Notes: generated by a model from the letters alone, not told the origin. A stretch of DNA of 64,000 nucleotides from Phytophthora colocasiae (GCA_018806915.1 JAGKQI010000007.1:186001-250000), one strand, 5' to 3'; counted from the stretch's first letter, positions 52,573 to 64,000 are shown. Made by a program: numbers and translations.

Positions 52573-55173
52573 GGGTTCGCGTCACTTCTGATTTCCGACC
52601 CTGATACTGGATACATAGTTGCAGCTTCAGGGTTGCCGGTTTGTAACACTTGGTTTGAAGTTGCTGAATCAGGGTGACCGACCCTTCGCGCCTCTTGAAC
52701 TTGGGATAATGTCGCTCGAAGGTTTCTCAACTGACCGGCTTGGAACCGTTGCATGTTCTGAGAACTTTCTTTCTCCCTGTCGCGCTCGGCTTCCATGACT
52801 TTCATTCGCTGCTGTAAGGCTTCCATTTGAGAAATCCAGTCTCGTTTCATCTCGTCAGTCGCACGCGCACGTTCGGCCTCAGTCTCAGCCTCTCTTTGTC
52901 GCCACCGTTCATCAAACTCTGATTCGAGACGTTGGTTTTCAGAGTTCCGAAGTTCCGTTTTCAGAGTTTCCAACTCTGCCACGCTGCGATTCCTGAGTTT
53001 GTTTTCAGATACCAGACTTCTGCGTTCTTCAGCGTCGTCGGCACGTCTCTCAGCTTCCAGCCTCGCATTTTCGGACTTCAGCAAGCGCTCAGTGAGCGTC
53101 TGAATCTCGCGTCTTGCCTCCAAGTCACGTTGCTCTCGACGACGATCGCGTTCCATGGACTCCAAGCGTTCTCGGGCCAAGAACTCCATCTGCGCTTGCT
53201 CCATCCGGCTTTGCCACTCCTGCTGTTGCCTCATGACGTTCAACTCGATCTGGGAAGGTCCTGATCTCTGAGAACTTCGAGCTTCAGACTTCGTACGACT
53301 CGACGCGATGGAACTCAAGCGTCGGGACTGTGGTCTTGGAAGGTCTTCACTCTTCATACTTTGGCGGTGGCTCTGGTGACTTTCGCTTCGGGTGGAGATA
53401 GATACAGGTGGAATCTCCGGAGTCAATTGTCTGAAATCCCGTGAAGAACTTCCGACAGACACCTGGTTTCCAGACTTCGCGTCCGGCACCTCTGGTTTCT
53501 CTTCCGGCATGTCGACATCTTCGAACTCTGGTTTCACTGGTAACAGCGTTCGCGTCACTTGGATCCCCATGCCGTCAGAGACTGTTCCTCCCACATCAGC
53601 GCCTTGAGCGATTAACGCCAGACTTCCTGTGGACAGCGGCATATGTGATGCCGCCCTCGACTCATGGACATCAAGGACGAGTCCGTAGAGCTTCCGCGTG
53701 AAGTCTGGAATCCCGACGACTGGTCATCCGAGGTCCCAATGACACTGGGAATTGGTACATCCGACATCCGAGTCTGAGAAGTACTGTGATCTTCAGACAT
53801 TGGAGTTTCAGACTCCGGTCGCGTGTTATCGGAACGACTCTCGTACTGCGGCAGTGAAGACAGCGATGGCGTCGATAAAGCTGAAGGTGTCGACGGGATT
53901 TGTGGGCGCGGCGGTCTCTGCTGTAAGCGCTTGGACCGCGGTGGCTCGTCACTGCTGGAACCATCGGAACTGTGCGTCACTCGGAGTCCGGTCACCCGGA
54001 GTCGCATGATCAGTCGTTGTCCTTGTAGGTCAGCATCCTTGTCGGGTAATACACTGTCTGCTTCGTTCTTGCTTGTTGTGTCTTCTTGCTTCATGCTTTC
54101 TGAGAGTTGACAAACTTGTAACCTGGCGGTCACTGTGGCCCACTCAACCAATTCCACTGCGAGTCGACTCTGAAGTTCGGACGCCACACTGCGTACTTGA
54201 GACTCAAAGACGGCTGACGCCTGCGTCTGAGACCAGGTTGGGAGGAGGTTCTGGAATTCAAAACCCGCCTCGTACAACATTGTCTGAAGTATTGCCACAC
54301 ACTCTGGTGCTGCTCATCGGGATCTCTACGTATGAAAGATCTTGTATCCGGCCAAAATCATGACGCCTCACGTGAACCATGACGCCTCACGTGAAACTCT
54401 GAGATCCACATATCCTCAGGGAAGACAGAGGAACATCGCCACTTGATGTAGTCGCCGGTCGCTGCAGCAGCTTTCTGGAAAGCATCAGCACTAGGCTTCA
54501 TCGTCATCCACATATATTCGATGCTTGGCGGGACGACCTTGCCTGTGTCCATATCTCTCCAACGGCGGAACTCACGGCGCACATACCTCAGAGCTCGTTC
54601 CCCGTCAAGCTAATCAGTCCTCCCAGACTCATCAGACGGTGTCTTCAGAGACTCTTCGGACTTGATCGCCGTGTCGTCAGACATTCGTGTGTCTTCAGAC
54701 TTTGGGGACTGTGGAACATGTTCTTCAGAGAGTCCGGGTTCTGGTTTCACTTCATCCACGGACTGACCGGAAGTTGCCGAATCTGAACACAGATCGATCA
54801 CTTCCGGGGACTCAACCATATCGGCGCCTCCCTCAGACGCCTCATCACCACCCTTACGGGCAGTGGTCACCTCGTCACCAGAAGCTTCGACCTCTGACAG
54901 GCCTTCAGAACCTTGTTCACCAGAGACAGCAGGAGTCTCCTGAGCTTCTGGTTCCTCAGCAGGCTGGTCTTCGACCGCCGGTTCTGGGACGCTCACATTC
55001 TCAGCTGCCTTCTTCTCTCGCGCAGCTTTCCTCTTCTCGCGGGCCGCCTTCTGGATAGCATCCAAGTCCGGTTGCTCCTCAGGCGACAAACCTTGTAGAC
55101 GCTTGGATTGACGTGTCGGAATACTCCGACCACGACCACGGCGTCCTCCTCTCGTAGATCCTGGCGTAGCCAT
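52479..55173 (-). pseudogene. ORF1, C2 (broken)
   Basis: Starts at the ATG 55173 (MATPGSTRGG). Frames: 54610-55173, 54358-54582, 53612-54298, 52479-53642. A TAG at 54610, an indel region around 54310-54380 that contains a short direct repeat (CATGACGCCTCACGTGAA), and a frame change near 53655 break it. The overlap with gag is kept. Confidence 0.8.
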
Positions 55174-55234
55174 CTTGAATATAGACGCTTGACAGGAAAC
55201 TTTCTCTTCTTGTACTCTCAAATCCGGTGATATC

Positions 55235-55262
55235 CTCGGTTCGAATCCGGGCACGCGCACCA
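55235..55262 (-). promoter_or_regulatory. Extended primer-binding site of C2/C3 LTR: 28-nt tRNA 3' end
   Basis: The plus strand has CTCGG, TTCGAAT, CCGGG (a complete T stem-loop with one GU), then CACGCGC, A and CCA. This is the last 28 nt of a tRNA. C1 matches only the last 18. The flanks (TGATATC upstream, GT then the LTR downstream) are the same in both copies, so tRNA sequence has replaced the 10-12 bases upstream of the usual PBS. Confidence 0.85.
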
Positions 55263-55264
55263 GT

Positions 55265-56942
55265 TGTCGCGAAGTCGGTGAAACTTTGGTCGCGGAGCAG
55301 GGGGCGTATAGTGAACCCTAGTTATACGACTACTGAAAAGGGGTTTTCAGAGCCGTACAACGGTAGGTTGGCGTGTGGTACCTTGCGGTATCCTCGTGGG
55401 TTCGTTGTCTTCGGAAATATGACCCTCGCCGGAGTCTGAGAATGTGTTTGTGAAGAGAAGTTGGGGTTCCCTTGGAGTCTGGTGTCGGTATTCAGGAAAT
55501 CCTTCCAGGAGCGTTCGGGAGTCGGAATCTCTGGGAACCAAGATGGTTTCCAGGAAGTCGGCGGTCGAAAAGAGGTTAATATACCAGAGAAAAGTCTGAA
55601 ATCGGTGTCTGAATATCACAAATCCAGAACCGAGATACCTGACTTTCAGAGATAAACAACCAATATACAGAGTTCGAGAATATAAAAATATATACATTCT
55701 TTCTAGGCCCTTGAACGGTAGGCTAACACTCCAGGTCAACTAGGGACTTGCTACCAGACACCTGGTCTGTCTGGTATCCCTTTACGTTCGCGCACCACCC
55801 TCTAGTATAGAGGGAAAATATAAACCAATATAATCGGTTATATATAACAGTCTACCTTGGACTCTGAAAACGACTGTCCAGTTTCCAGAGCCTGTCCAAA
55901 CGAGCAATATGAAATGGGCTACCGCTAGAGACAAAACAAACGACCCAACTAGGATATGGAATAGGCGGGTCCTTTCAGGTCGCTACGTTACCTGATCTCC
56001 GCCTAAGGGGATTGAATAGGCGAGAGATCACACGGCAGCGATGCTTGGCGTGGCCTTGCAAACAGAAATACAACGACTTCTGGGTTACACGGAAAATTGA
56101 ACTCTGTTTATCGTTTATCTTCCTCATAACTATCATATCTTTCTGGTATCTCTCTTCTTCTTGTCATCTTTTGCGTCCTTTCAGCAGTCAGTCTTCATAT
56201 GTCAGGTACACTTGGCTCTTGTATATATAAGATATCTTGACTTGATCTCAGTATGCAGTCTGTGCAGCCGATCTTGATGGGTTAACAGGTAGAGACGTCA
56301 TTACGGGGGATGTGCAGGTCAGTAATCACTTGAATGCGTGACTTGAACTTGGGTTCACTTGGTTTCAGTATGGTCTTGGATCTTCGGTGATTTCAGAGTC
56401 TGGTATCCTGGTTTTCAGAGTCTGATGTCACTTGGTTTTCAGAGTCTTGCTCACTCAGAGTTGGAGATACCAGAGTTTTGAGTAAGAAACCAGAGTACGG
56501 AGCACTAATGCTTCAACGTACATGAAGATCTTGAGGGTTGCGCGGGTGCGCGGCGTCCGGCGCGCGATACTTGGTCTCTGCGGGAATATATTGTGAATCC
56601 TTGAACCATCCATCGTCGCGCTGGACGGTAACGGGATGAGGTCTCTCAGAGATACGTTCTTCTGAGAGACTTTCCGCCAGAACTTAGGCACTCATCGTCG
56701 GGGAAAGTCCGGTGACCAGACAGAGTGTAGTTGACCTTCAGAGTTGTGCACACTCTGAAGTACACTTCTGGTCTTTTGGGCCCCTTTACAGTCAGGCGAA
56801 GGTTTATCCACAATCTTCCACAGATGTCGCACGGGTGCGGCCGCGTCCCAAAATCCCTTTCGCTTATAACCCATAGTATAACCAATCACATCGTAACGTA
56901 ATGTCCACCTGTCGCTCGAAAATCGGAAATAACATCATGTCA
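55265..56942 (-). repeat. LTR shared by C2 and C3
   Basis: 1,678 bp, type II block at about 56015-56092. C2 internal sequence ends on its left and C3 internal sequence begins on its right, so two elements share one LTR. Confidence 0.92.
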
Positions 56943-56997
56943 ACCGCCCCTCCTGGTCACGATCCATCAGTGCGGAACTTTCTCCAAGCTGTGTATC

Positions 56998-59900
56998 ATG
57001 GCCAGGCCTATCAAACATTCTGATAGACGGTTTTCAGAGCGTAGTGTAGCTGCAACTCTTTGCCAGTTGCCCGGGTTTCAGAGTCTCTGGTGCCCCGTCG
57101 CACAGTCTGATTCTCTCAGACTCAGAAACTTGAATTTGACTCGCCCAACGGGCGATCATTTTCCAATCTCCGTCCTTTCGCTCATGACTGAGGAAACCAG
57201 CGCTTCTCTGAGCTCAAACGCCTCAGCGAGTGGGGTGGCAGGCGACGCCACAGGCAACTGTCCTGCTTCGGCAACTGCCAGTGTAGTGCAGGGTGGAGAT
57301 GTTGGTTCAGCCACATCGCCAGGCGGCAGCTCTAGCGCCCCAGCCCGTGCGTCCGAGCCTAAGCATTCACAAGTCGATGATCTGGGTGAGAATCTCCCTG
57401 GTGGCACTATTGACTCGGCTGGCTCCGGTGATCTTTCGCCAACGGCTGCTTCACATGGGTTCAGCTTCCGGAATTCTCTGAGGGAACTCCTGGTGTTTTT
57501 CAGACCGCGAGCTTTCGGCGCCCCACGGCTTTTGTCCACGGAATAGGTCGATCGGCTGTTTCGTCAAGGTCTGGTGACGTCCACAGGAGACCAAGTCACG
57601 GCGTTGGGGGACTCTGATGTTCCCCAGAATTATGTCGCTCCCATCGTCAAACCAGAGGGACGTGCCTTTCTGGTGAGTACTCCTGCACGAGCTGAAGACT
57701 TCAGAAGAGGGCGTCACATAGCGAACGCGTACGGTGGCCCCTGTGTACTCGTGGGTTACGAGGCACTCACTGATGAAGACTTCCGGGAGCTGGAGCGGGT
57801 GATCCCAAGCTTCGATCCAGACGAAGTGGTGTCTCCGTGTGCTCAGACTCCAGACGTGCGCACTCTGGATGCTCTGACGTCGTCTGTGGAGGTTCGCCGG
57901 GAACTGGGGTCTCTGGGTTCTCACGTCTCCCCCACTCGACTTGCCGAGAAGGTTTTTCGGACAGCTGGATGCTTGAAACTCATGACCGCTGCTCATCGCC
58001 GCCTTCGGGAACGCGTTGGTTCTCAGAACGGTGTCGCCTTGATCGATGCTGCAGCAGCGCGCTCTGAATGCGAAGAAATCAAGCGCGAGTGGGTACTGCA
58101 CTGTCAATACTGGAAGCACGAGCTTAAGTGTGCCCAGCAAGGCGCCGGTGTGGTAGAAGAACGCATGACCTCGGAGATTCAGGATCTCAACGCTCATTAC
58201 CAGGACCAAGTGGAAGCTCTGAAGACGGACAAGGCAGCTCTGAAGTCCCAAGTCGCTGATCTTCAAGCGCAGGTCTCGATTCTGAAGTCGCGTCCTGAGG
58301 TCAAGCCCACAGATCCGTGGGGGTTCTCAGAGTTCTTACAAGAGAATTCTGAAATCTCTGGTAATTGGGATCGGCTTCATGACCTTCTGGTGTCATACCA
58401 AGAGGACACCATCGTCCCTGATAACTGGACGACTATCATCAATGTGACAACCTTGGACGCGCGGAAGAAGCCCGTTCCTGACTTCAAGAAACGGCTCTCT
58501 GAAGAGCGAGCTCGTCAGGCTGCTGAGAAGGCTGCGACAACCACCAGAGTTCTGGATCTCACTCGTCCAAGTGCTGAAGCCTCAGAGTCCAAGAGTGAGA
58601 GTCCACGGTATCTGTCATACCCACCGAAGCCCCAGATTCTGAAATCATCTCCTAAGCGGCCGTTCAAGTGGGACCTCAAGAATTTGCAGCGTCGTCCTTC
58701 CGGACACAAGCCCGTCGAAAACTCGGTGCTTTCGGCGAATGCAGGTTCCAAGGTGGCAAAGTCTGAAGTGCACAAGAGGCTCCCTGGTGACGTGGTCTAG
58801 AAAGAAGTCCGCCCTGACCTCCGCCAGGCCCTGCTGTCTGGGATCAAGTACGATAAAGCCATGGAGCGTCGGACAAAGAGGCTCGCACTCTCTTTAGTAG
58901 TCCGGCTCTCATTCAGATGTTGGTGAGTCTGGTATTTTCTCGTCGTCTGGATTCCACTCTCTGGGCCAAGTACGTCCCTGAAGTGTATTACCAGATGGCC
59001 GACGAGGTGGTGGATCGTCACATCTCAGCTGGTACCGAGCCTGCAGCCTGGGGTGATCTGGATGGTCATGTGAATTACCCGGAGAGTGATGTTGAGTCCA
59101 CTGCCGATGACCCCAAGGACGACCCCGATTACAAAGATTCTGGTGCAGTCAAGTCTGAAGACGAAGATGACGACGAGAGCTCAGGTGACAGTGCGTCTGA
59201 CGACAGCGATTCCGAGAGCGACAAGTCTGAGAACAAGAAGTCTGGGGACAAGAAATCTGGGGACAAGAAATCTGGGGACAAGAAATCTGGAGACAAGAAG
59301 TCCGGGAACAAGAAGTCAGGGGACAAGAGGTCCGGGAGCAAGAAGTCCGATGACCACCCGCGTCCTGGCTCTAAGCGTCCCCGGGACTCTGATGACGACT
59401 CGGACTCTGACGATGGGCCTATCATCCCTATCAAGAAGCCCAAGAGAAGCCTTGCGTCCGTAAAAACCCATACCAGTCCCAAGTCCCGTCCGAAGTCCAC
59501 CAGTGGAAGTGGATCGAAGCCCAAGAGATCTTCTGGGAAGGCGCGTAGTCTGGTGTTCAAGCCCTATAACTCTCTGACGGTCAAGGAGCTCCAGGTGGTG
59601 GAAACACCAGACTGTGAGGCATCCTCCTGGTTGTACTATGGCATCAGAGTACAGCGAGTGAGCTCCACTAGGACCACCACTGGCCAGACATTGGGTTTCC
59701 CAGACTACGAGGTACACAAGCACTCATGTGCCATCCTCAAGAAGCGCTGGGACTCTGAGCGGTACTGTGCGGTCATCCGCAAGAAGCGCGCCCCTTGGGA
59801 AGTCATGTTCGACAACCGATTCTCAGAGTTTTACTTCCACAAGCGGGACGAACTGGGACCCATGGTGTTGGCTGACGTGGAAGACATCGTGCGCAGCATG

Positions 59901-60341
59901 AAAAAGCACGCTCAAGCCTTCTGGGAGCGAACGCATTGGGTGACCATGGACGTCGAAGCTGACGATAAGTCTGTGGAGCTTCACAAGTATCGGGCCATGC
60001 GTCGAGGGGCTATGATCCGTCAACACAATGCTCTCATCCGAAAGGTCTTGAAGCACAAGGACTTCCCAGAGTCGATACTCTCAGAGCCCGGCATCTGGGT
60101 GGTTCCTGACAAGTCCTGTCCCTGGATGTGGCAAGATCCCAGAGTCGCGGAGCTCGGTGGTCCCAAGTGTCTGAGTCTGGAGACGCAACTGGGTGACTTG
60201 GATGCTGTTGAGCCTGCTCGGATGCAATGGGCCACGGTGAACGTGGACGGAGAGTGGCTCCAGTACGTCCCTGCTGATATCAAGAAGGACTTGCTGACGC
60301 CTACGGAGCGCTCTGAAAACCCGATCTCCCGTCGCTATTGA
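56998..60341 (+). pseudogene. Antisense ORF of C3 (broken)
   Basis: Open at 56998-57546, 57574-58800 and 58917-60341. Breaks: the same TAG as C2 (57544-57546), a TAG at 58798 for Trp, and a 7-bp deletion near 58867. The first 550 bp and about 59320-59500 are clearly diverged from C2, while the rest is nearly identical. KKSGD has 8 units (59235-59354). Confidence 0.75.
59235..59354 (+). repeat. 15-bp coding minisatellite, 8 units (C3)
   Basis: Third allele of the KKSGD array. Its right end has different units (KRSGS) from C1 and C2. Confidence 0.9.
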
Positions 60342-60723
60342 AACTCAGATGTCTGTCACGGCACCCACGGGAAAACTGCAGCCTGAGAAGCCAACTAGTT
60401 GTCTGCATTCGTGACGTAAACCCGGCCTCAGCGTAGTCTCCTATCCCTTAACTTTTCAATATCACTTCACGTAATCACACTTCTTCTCTTTATCTCATTG
60501 TTCATAACCTCGTATCCTTCAGCACTTAATTCTCCACAAACTCACTTCCATATTCACATTTACACAGTCGTTTTATATAAGCAGTAACATGGTCGATCAC
60601 ATACCCAAGCACACGAATTTCAGAAATAGGCCTCTGAAAAACATGCACTCAGACTACTATTCTCTGAAAGTCAGAGTCTGAAATCCTTCAGATATCAGAC
60701 TTCCAGATGTGTTCTCAGAGTTA

Positions 60724-62173
60724 TTAGACTCTGGGGTTATCGTCTCCAGCCTGCATCGCCTGAAAACGAGCTCGTGCTCGTGCACTCTGGTTGAATTCAT
60801 AAAGCAGTGCTCCACAGTTCAACTTCGATAATGGTAACCACTCAGTTTCGTCGTAACCTTTCCACTTAATCAGATATTCGCGCAGGCGTCTGGACGTTCT
60901 GGTACGCTTGTTCCAGCGGGTATCCAGATTTTTCTCCACTTCATACTCGTCGTTTTCAGTGTCAGGTTCCCAACTATCTTCTGGTAACAGGGCGGCGTCA
61001 AAGTCATCATCTTCTGGAATCTGGAGCTCCACCGTGGGTCGTCTGGGGAACAGAGCCCTTGGCTTCAGACGGCTCACATGTACCCAGGGGTTCACGCGGT
61101 AGCCGGTATCTTCAACCTTGAGTCGTATTCTGAAATCGTCCAGCATCTCCTCGATCCTGAAGGGTCCGTGCCACATGTGTGCTAGTTTTCTGCTCAATCC
61201 CGTTTGTACCTTAGGGATGTAGAGCCATACGGCGTCGCCTATAGCGAAACCTGACTTCAGACGCTCTGATAACTCGTTCCACTTTCTGGTCTGTTCTTCA
61301 GACCGATCATGTTTTGCCTTCTTCTGGAGATCTTCGGCACATGCCAGAGCATAACTATAGTCTCGTTGCATCTTCCTTCTCCACTCGTAAGCAGTCCGCT
61401 GAGTCGTCGACGGCTTGGGTCCCAGCATGGCGGACACCGTCCCGTGAGCATCTCAACCATGTACCAGGTAGAAAGGAGTTTCTAGACGGGTTGCATCGAA
61501 TGACGTATTCAGGGCGAACATTAGACGTTCAGCATGATCGTCCCAATCACTCTGATCAGCCTCAGAGATATATGCCTTAATCGCGCGCACCACAGTCTGT
61601 ACTGATCGCTCCTGCTGACCGTTGGCTTGAGGCCGGTATCCTAGAGTAGCTCGTTAAAAAAAAAGCTCCCTGAAACACTTGAACACCTCACTCATGAAAC
61701 GAGCATCTTGATCATGACGAATCAGAGAGCTAGCTCCAAAGTTTCTGAAAACGCGTTCCTCATAAGCCTCTGCTACATCCTGAGCAGTGGTGACACTCAT
61801 TGGCTTGCACATCACGTATCCTGAAAACATATCCTGGAACAGCAAGAGAAATGTGTTTCCACGTGCTGATTTCGGCATGTGGGTCACAAAATCCATAGAC
61901 ACCACTTCAAACGGCCGGCTGGGCTCAATATTTCAGGGACGGTCCAGGATTTGGGGGTCGCCCCTTGCCACTGGCACAGTCCACACATTCCTTCCCAAAT
62001 CTCTCCACATCAGCATACATACCCAGCCAGTAAAACTCCGAACTCAGCTTCTCAAAGGTTCTCCTAATTCCCTGATGTCCACCTTGGTAATCTTCATGAG
62101 CATAGTGCAACAAGTCTGGATACAAGTCTCTGGGAACCACCAGTCTGAGTTCGTCAACATTGTCCCGGGGCCC
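60724..62173 (-). pseudogene. Integrase with chromodomain, C3 (broken)
   Basis: 60724-61437 holds the C-terminal module and chromodomain. The core has the same T-run lesion as C2 (plus-strand A at 61656-61664). 61654-61905 has MDFVTHMP and RHDQDARFM, where Ala replaces the usual Pro. 61925-62140 has the zinc-binding part. An indel at about 61933 separates them. Confidence 0.83.
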
Positions 62174-63624
62174 TCTCGAGTAGCGCGACTCAGACGATAA
62201 AGTACATCTCTAAAATCCAGAACGAAGTCCTCAGCAACTCTGGCAAGCTTCCTGACTCGGGGTCGTGGTAAATCTCCCACGTCGCCCTTCAGAAACTTCA
62301 TGAGCTCAACCAAGTGCGGGTCCTGGCTCTGATGCGCCTTAATCCGTCGCCAGCGTTCTGCCTGGAACTCCAAAGGCCCCAAAGGTTCTCGTTCGTCATC
62401 GTCCTCAGGCGGATTAGCATCAAGCGGAGCTTGGGCACGGGTTACGGCAACCAATATTCTAACTGATCGAGGCAGGGGTGCGGATTCCGGACCAGAAGCA
62501 TCCTCAGATTCTGGTGACGCATTATGATTTTCAGAGTCTGGTATCTTTGACTCTTGAACTTCCATGTTCGGGACTGAACGAGGCTTCATCAGTTTCTCAT
62601 GAACTTTGGATACCAGCTGCAGGTGCATAAGTTCATCCTCATCTTGTACTCGCCAAGCTTCCCCAAGGGTCAAAGTCTTCGAGGTCAGGTAATCCGCCGC
62701 TTGGTTGAACTCGCGCTTCACATGCACCAACTTCAGAGTCTGAAACTTGGTTTTCAGAGTCTCAAATTCGGCCAACCTCCGTTGCAAGTTAGGCTGATTG
62801 CAGTTGATCAACTGCTGTATCGCGATGCGTGAGTCTCCTACAACCACCAGCTCCTGTATTTCGTACTCGAGCGCCATCTTCAGACCATAATTCAGGCCAC
62901 AGTACTCTGAATCGTTCACCGTGACATCCGCCAGGGGAAATCCTCGGGCGTCCAGAACACTCCACCCCGGGAGTTCCCAGAGTATACACCCACAGCTTCC
63001 CAGACGAGTAGACGTCTTTGCGGCACCGTCAAAACTCAGAACATAACCCTGATAATCTGCTTCCAACATTTTCACACTGATAGGAACTGGCGGCTTGACT
63101 CGCCCCTTGACTGGAATCAGATTTTCAGAGACTTCGTCCAGATGCTCCCTAGGAGTTATGCCTGCGCCGAGTATAGCTGGGAGTCCGTCTTCATCACGCT
63201 GAATCCGGCGAATCTCCAAATTCCACTGCGACAACTTCAGACCCCACTTGACGTTTCTGCCGTCGGTGGAATTCGATGTTAGCAGCCATTTCAGAACAGC
63301 GTATCTAGTATAGACCACAATCACCGGACTTGACTCCACCAGAGCTCTGAAGTTTTCCAAAACTCTAAGGATCGCAATCACCTCCTTCTCAGCGATATGA
63401 TACCTGAGTTCGGCGTCATTCAGGACACGACCTGTGAACCGGACCGGGTGTATTATTCCCTCATATTCTTGTCCCAAGACTGCCGAAGCAGCCCAAGGGT
63501 CGCATGCGGAATGACAACAAACGGTCTGGTTCGGTCTGGATGTCTGAGTAGTGGAGTAGAGACTATCTTGCGTCTCAGAATCTCGAATGCCTCTTTTGCA
63601 CGAGTCAGGTCTCGTCCAGCACAA
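62044..63624 (-). CDS. Degenerate RNase H, second RNase H and linker, C3 (526 codons open)
   Basis: The most complete copy of this part of pol. Counting from the Met at 63624 (not a real start, since the frame enters from RT), the Ty3 RNase H remnant is at about residues 45-115 and lacks the catalytic Asp at VYTRYAVLK. The second RNase H is at about 193-320 with Asp199 (SFDGAAK), Glu240 (NDSEYC), Asp264 (VVGDS) and Asp311 (QAADYL). A linker and the integrase lead follow up to the GGGCCCC heptamer at 62167-62173. After that the frame reads an unrelated tail to 62044. Confidence 0.83.
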   Translation of the reverse strand: MCWTRPDSCKRGIRDSETQDSLYSTTQTSRPNQTVCCHSACDPWAASAVLGQEYEGIIHPVRFTGRVLNDAELRYHIAEKEVIAILRVLENFRALVESSPVIVVYTRYAVLKWLLTSNSTDGRNVKWGLKLSQWNLEIRRIQRDEDGLPAILGAGITPREHLDEVSENLIPVKGRVKPPVPISVKMLEADYQGYVLSFDGAAKTSTRLGSCGCILWELPGWSVLDARGFPLADVTVNDSEYCGLNYGLKMALEYEIQELVVVGDSRIAIQQLINCNQPNLQRRLAEFETLKTKFQTLKLVHVKREFNQAADYLTSKTLTLGEAWRVQDEDELMHLQLVSKVHEKLMKPRSVPNMEVQESKIPDSENHNASPESEDASGPESAPLPRSVRILVAVTRAQAPLDANPPEDDDEREPLGPLEFQAERWRRIKAHQSQDPHLVELMKFLKGDVGDLPRPRVRKLARVAEDFVLDFRDVLYRLSRATREGPGTMLTNSDWWFPETCIQTCCTMLMKITKVDIRELGEPLRS

Positions 63625-64000
63625 ATCTGCTCGTCTGTCAGCTCATAGAGAGTAGCAGCGATCACCGGTAAATCCTCAATAAACTTGTTGTAATAATTGA
63701 GGCTTCCCATGAAACTCTGAACTCCCTTCAACGTAGACGGAAATGGCAGTTCTTCAACTCCTTTGACGATCTTGGGTGTTGCCCTCAGACCTTCGGCACT
63801 GATTTCGTGGGAGAGGTACGGTATCGACAACTTCCCGAACTCGCTCTTGGGCAAACTCACAGAAATGTTCCAATAGCGAAGCCTGAAAAGCAGGGCGTTC
63901 AATTCGTCACATAGTTGGTCCCAAGTCGGTGCTCCATGTGCGATGTCGTCGATGTATGAACTCCTCCCCAGGACTGGGCCCATGCATGTGGGGACGGGAA
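63453..64000 (-). CDS. Reverse transcriptase, C3 (partial, window edge)
   Basis: Open from the window end (SSYIDDIAHG near 63955) through the thumb and connection to VVIPHAT. The N-terminal part is outside the window. The frame passes to RNase H by a -1 change near 63490, as in C1 and C2. Confidence 0.8.
   Translation of the reverse strand, partial: PVPTCMGPVLGRSSYIDDIAHGAPTWDQLCDELNALLFRLRYWNISVSLPKSEFGKLSIPYLSHEISAEGLRATPKIVKGVEELPFPSTLKGVQSFMGSLNYYNKFIEDLPVIAATLYELTDEQICAGRDLTRAKEAFEILRRKIVSTPLLRHPDRTRPFVVIPHATLGLLRQSWDKNMRE

Larger units (their letters stand above)
39799..56942 (-). mobile_element. Family C giant retrotransposon, copy C2 (17.1 kb)
   Basis: LTRs 39799-41481 and 55265-56942 enclose the same gene order as C1. 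The right LTR is shared with C3, so only the left flank (A sequence ending GGGTT) can be inspected and no target duplication can be tested. Shared lesions with C3 include the TAG in the antisense ORF and an A-run in integrase. Confidence 0.9.
55265..64000 (-). mobile_element. Family C retrotransposon, copy C3 (partial, runs off window)
   Basis: Contains PPT, antisense ORF, integrase, both RNase H domains and part of RT. Long tracts are identical to C2, with a few divergent patches. Confidence 0.9.

Noticed and set aside
55235..55262. tRNA gene
   Set aside because: Only the last 28 nt with CCA are present, directly at the LTR edge. No acceptor 5' strand, D arm or anticodon arm precedes it, so it is a primer-binding site.

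Overview
No host gene is recognisable in this window. It is 64 kb of nested and tandemly arranged Ty3/Gypsy-type LTR retrotransposons, all coding on the minus strand, so gag lies at the right and integrase at the left of each element. The combination points to an oomycete genome, probably Phytophthora-like: a chromodomain integrase, a second archaeal/plant-type RNase H after the Ty3-type one, very large elements and dense nesting. That is an inference from element type, since no host marker is present.

Three families are present. Family A (oldest host element) covers 1-3007 (protease C-terminus, long linker, RT up to YIDD) and 27677-30569 (gag and protease), with a second copy of the latter at 36905-39798. 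Family B (460-bp LTR, TGTAAT...GTTACA) sits inside A at 3008-27676 with a perfect 5-bp target duplication CAGCC. The protease of A reads on from one side of B to the other. Family C (about 1.68-kb LTR, TGTCGCG...ATGTCA, 17.1 kb in total) sits inside B at 5878-22997 with a 4-bp target duplication TGCA, splitting B pol between RNase H and integrase. A further C pair, C2 and C3, lies at 39799-64000. C2 and C3 share the LTR 55265-56942, and C3 runs off the window.

The block B(5' part)-A(gag)-LTR(C) is tandemly duplicated (22998-32247 and 32248-41481). The middle LTR (30570-32247) is a visible hybrid of the C1 right LTR and the C2 left LTR, so the duplication arose by unequal crossing-over between C LTRs. 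The switch point can be placed within about 45 bp.

A complete C element reads, on the minus strand: 5' LTR, PBS, ORF1 (about 890 aa, coiled coil), gag with zinc knuckles, a -1 frameshift site, protease, RT, degenerate Ty3 RNase H, a second intact-looking RNase H, integrase with chromodomain. Then, on the opposite (plus) strand between integrase and the 3' LTR, comes a large antisense ORF of about 1,110 codons. All copies carry breaks. Family B also carries an antisense ORF in the same position.

The signals that most deserve attention are: (1) a gag-pro recoding module (GTTAAAC + stop + two-helix RNA fold) with the same geometry but different, pair-preserving sequence in A and C; (2) short near-perfect inverted repeats about every 25-40 bp throughout B, in coding, antisense-coding and LTR sequence alike; (3) antisense ORFs in two distinct families; (4) a primer-binding site in C2 that has become a 28-nt copy of a tRNA 3' end including the whole T arm; and (5) the LTR-mediated tandem duplication.
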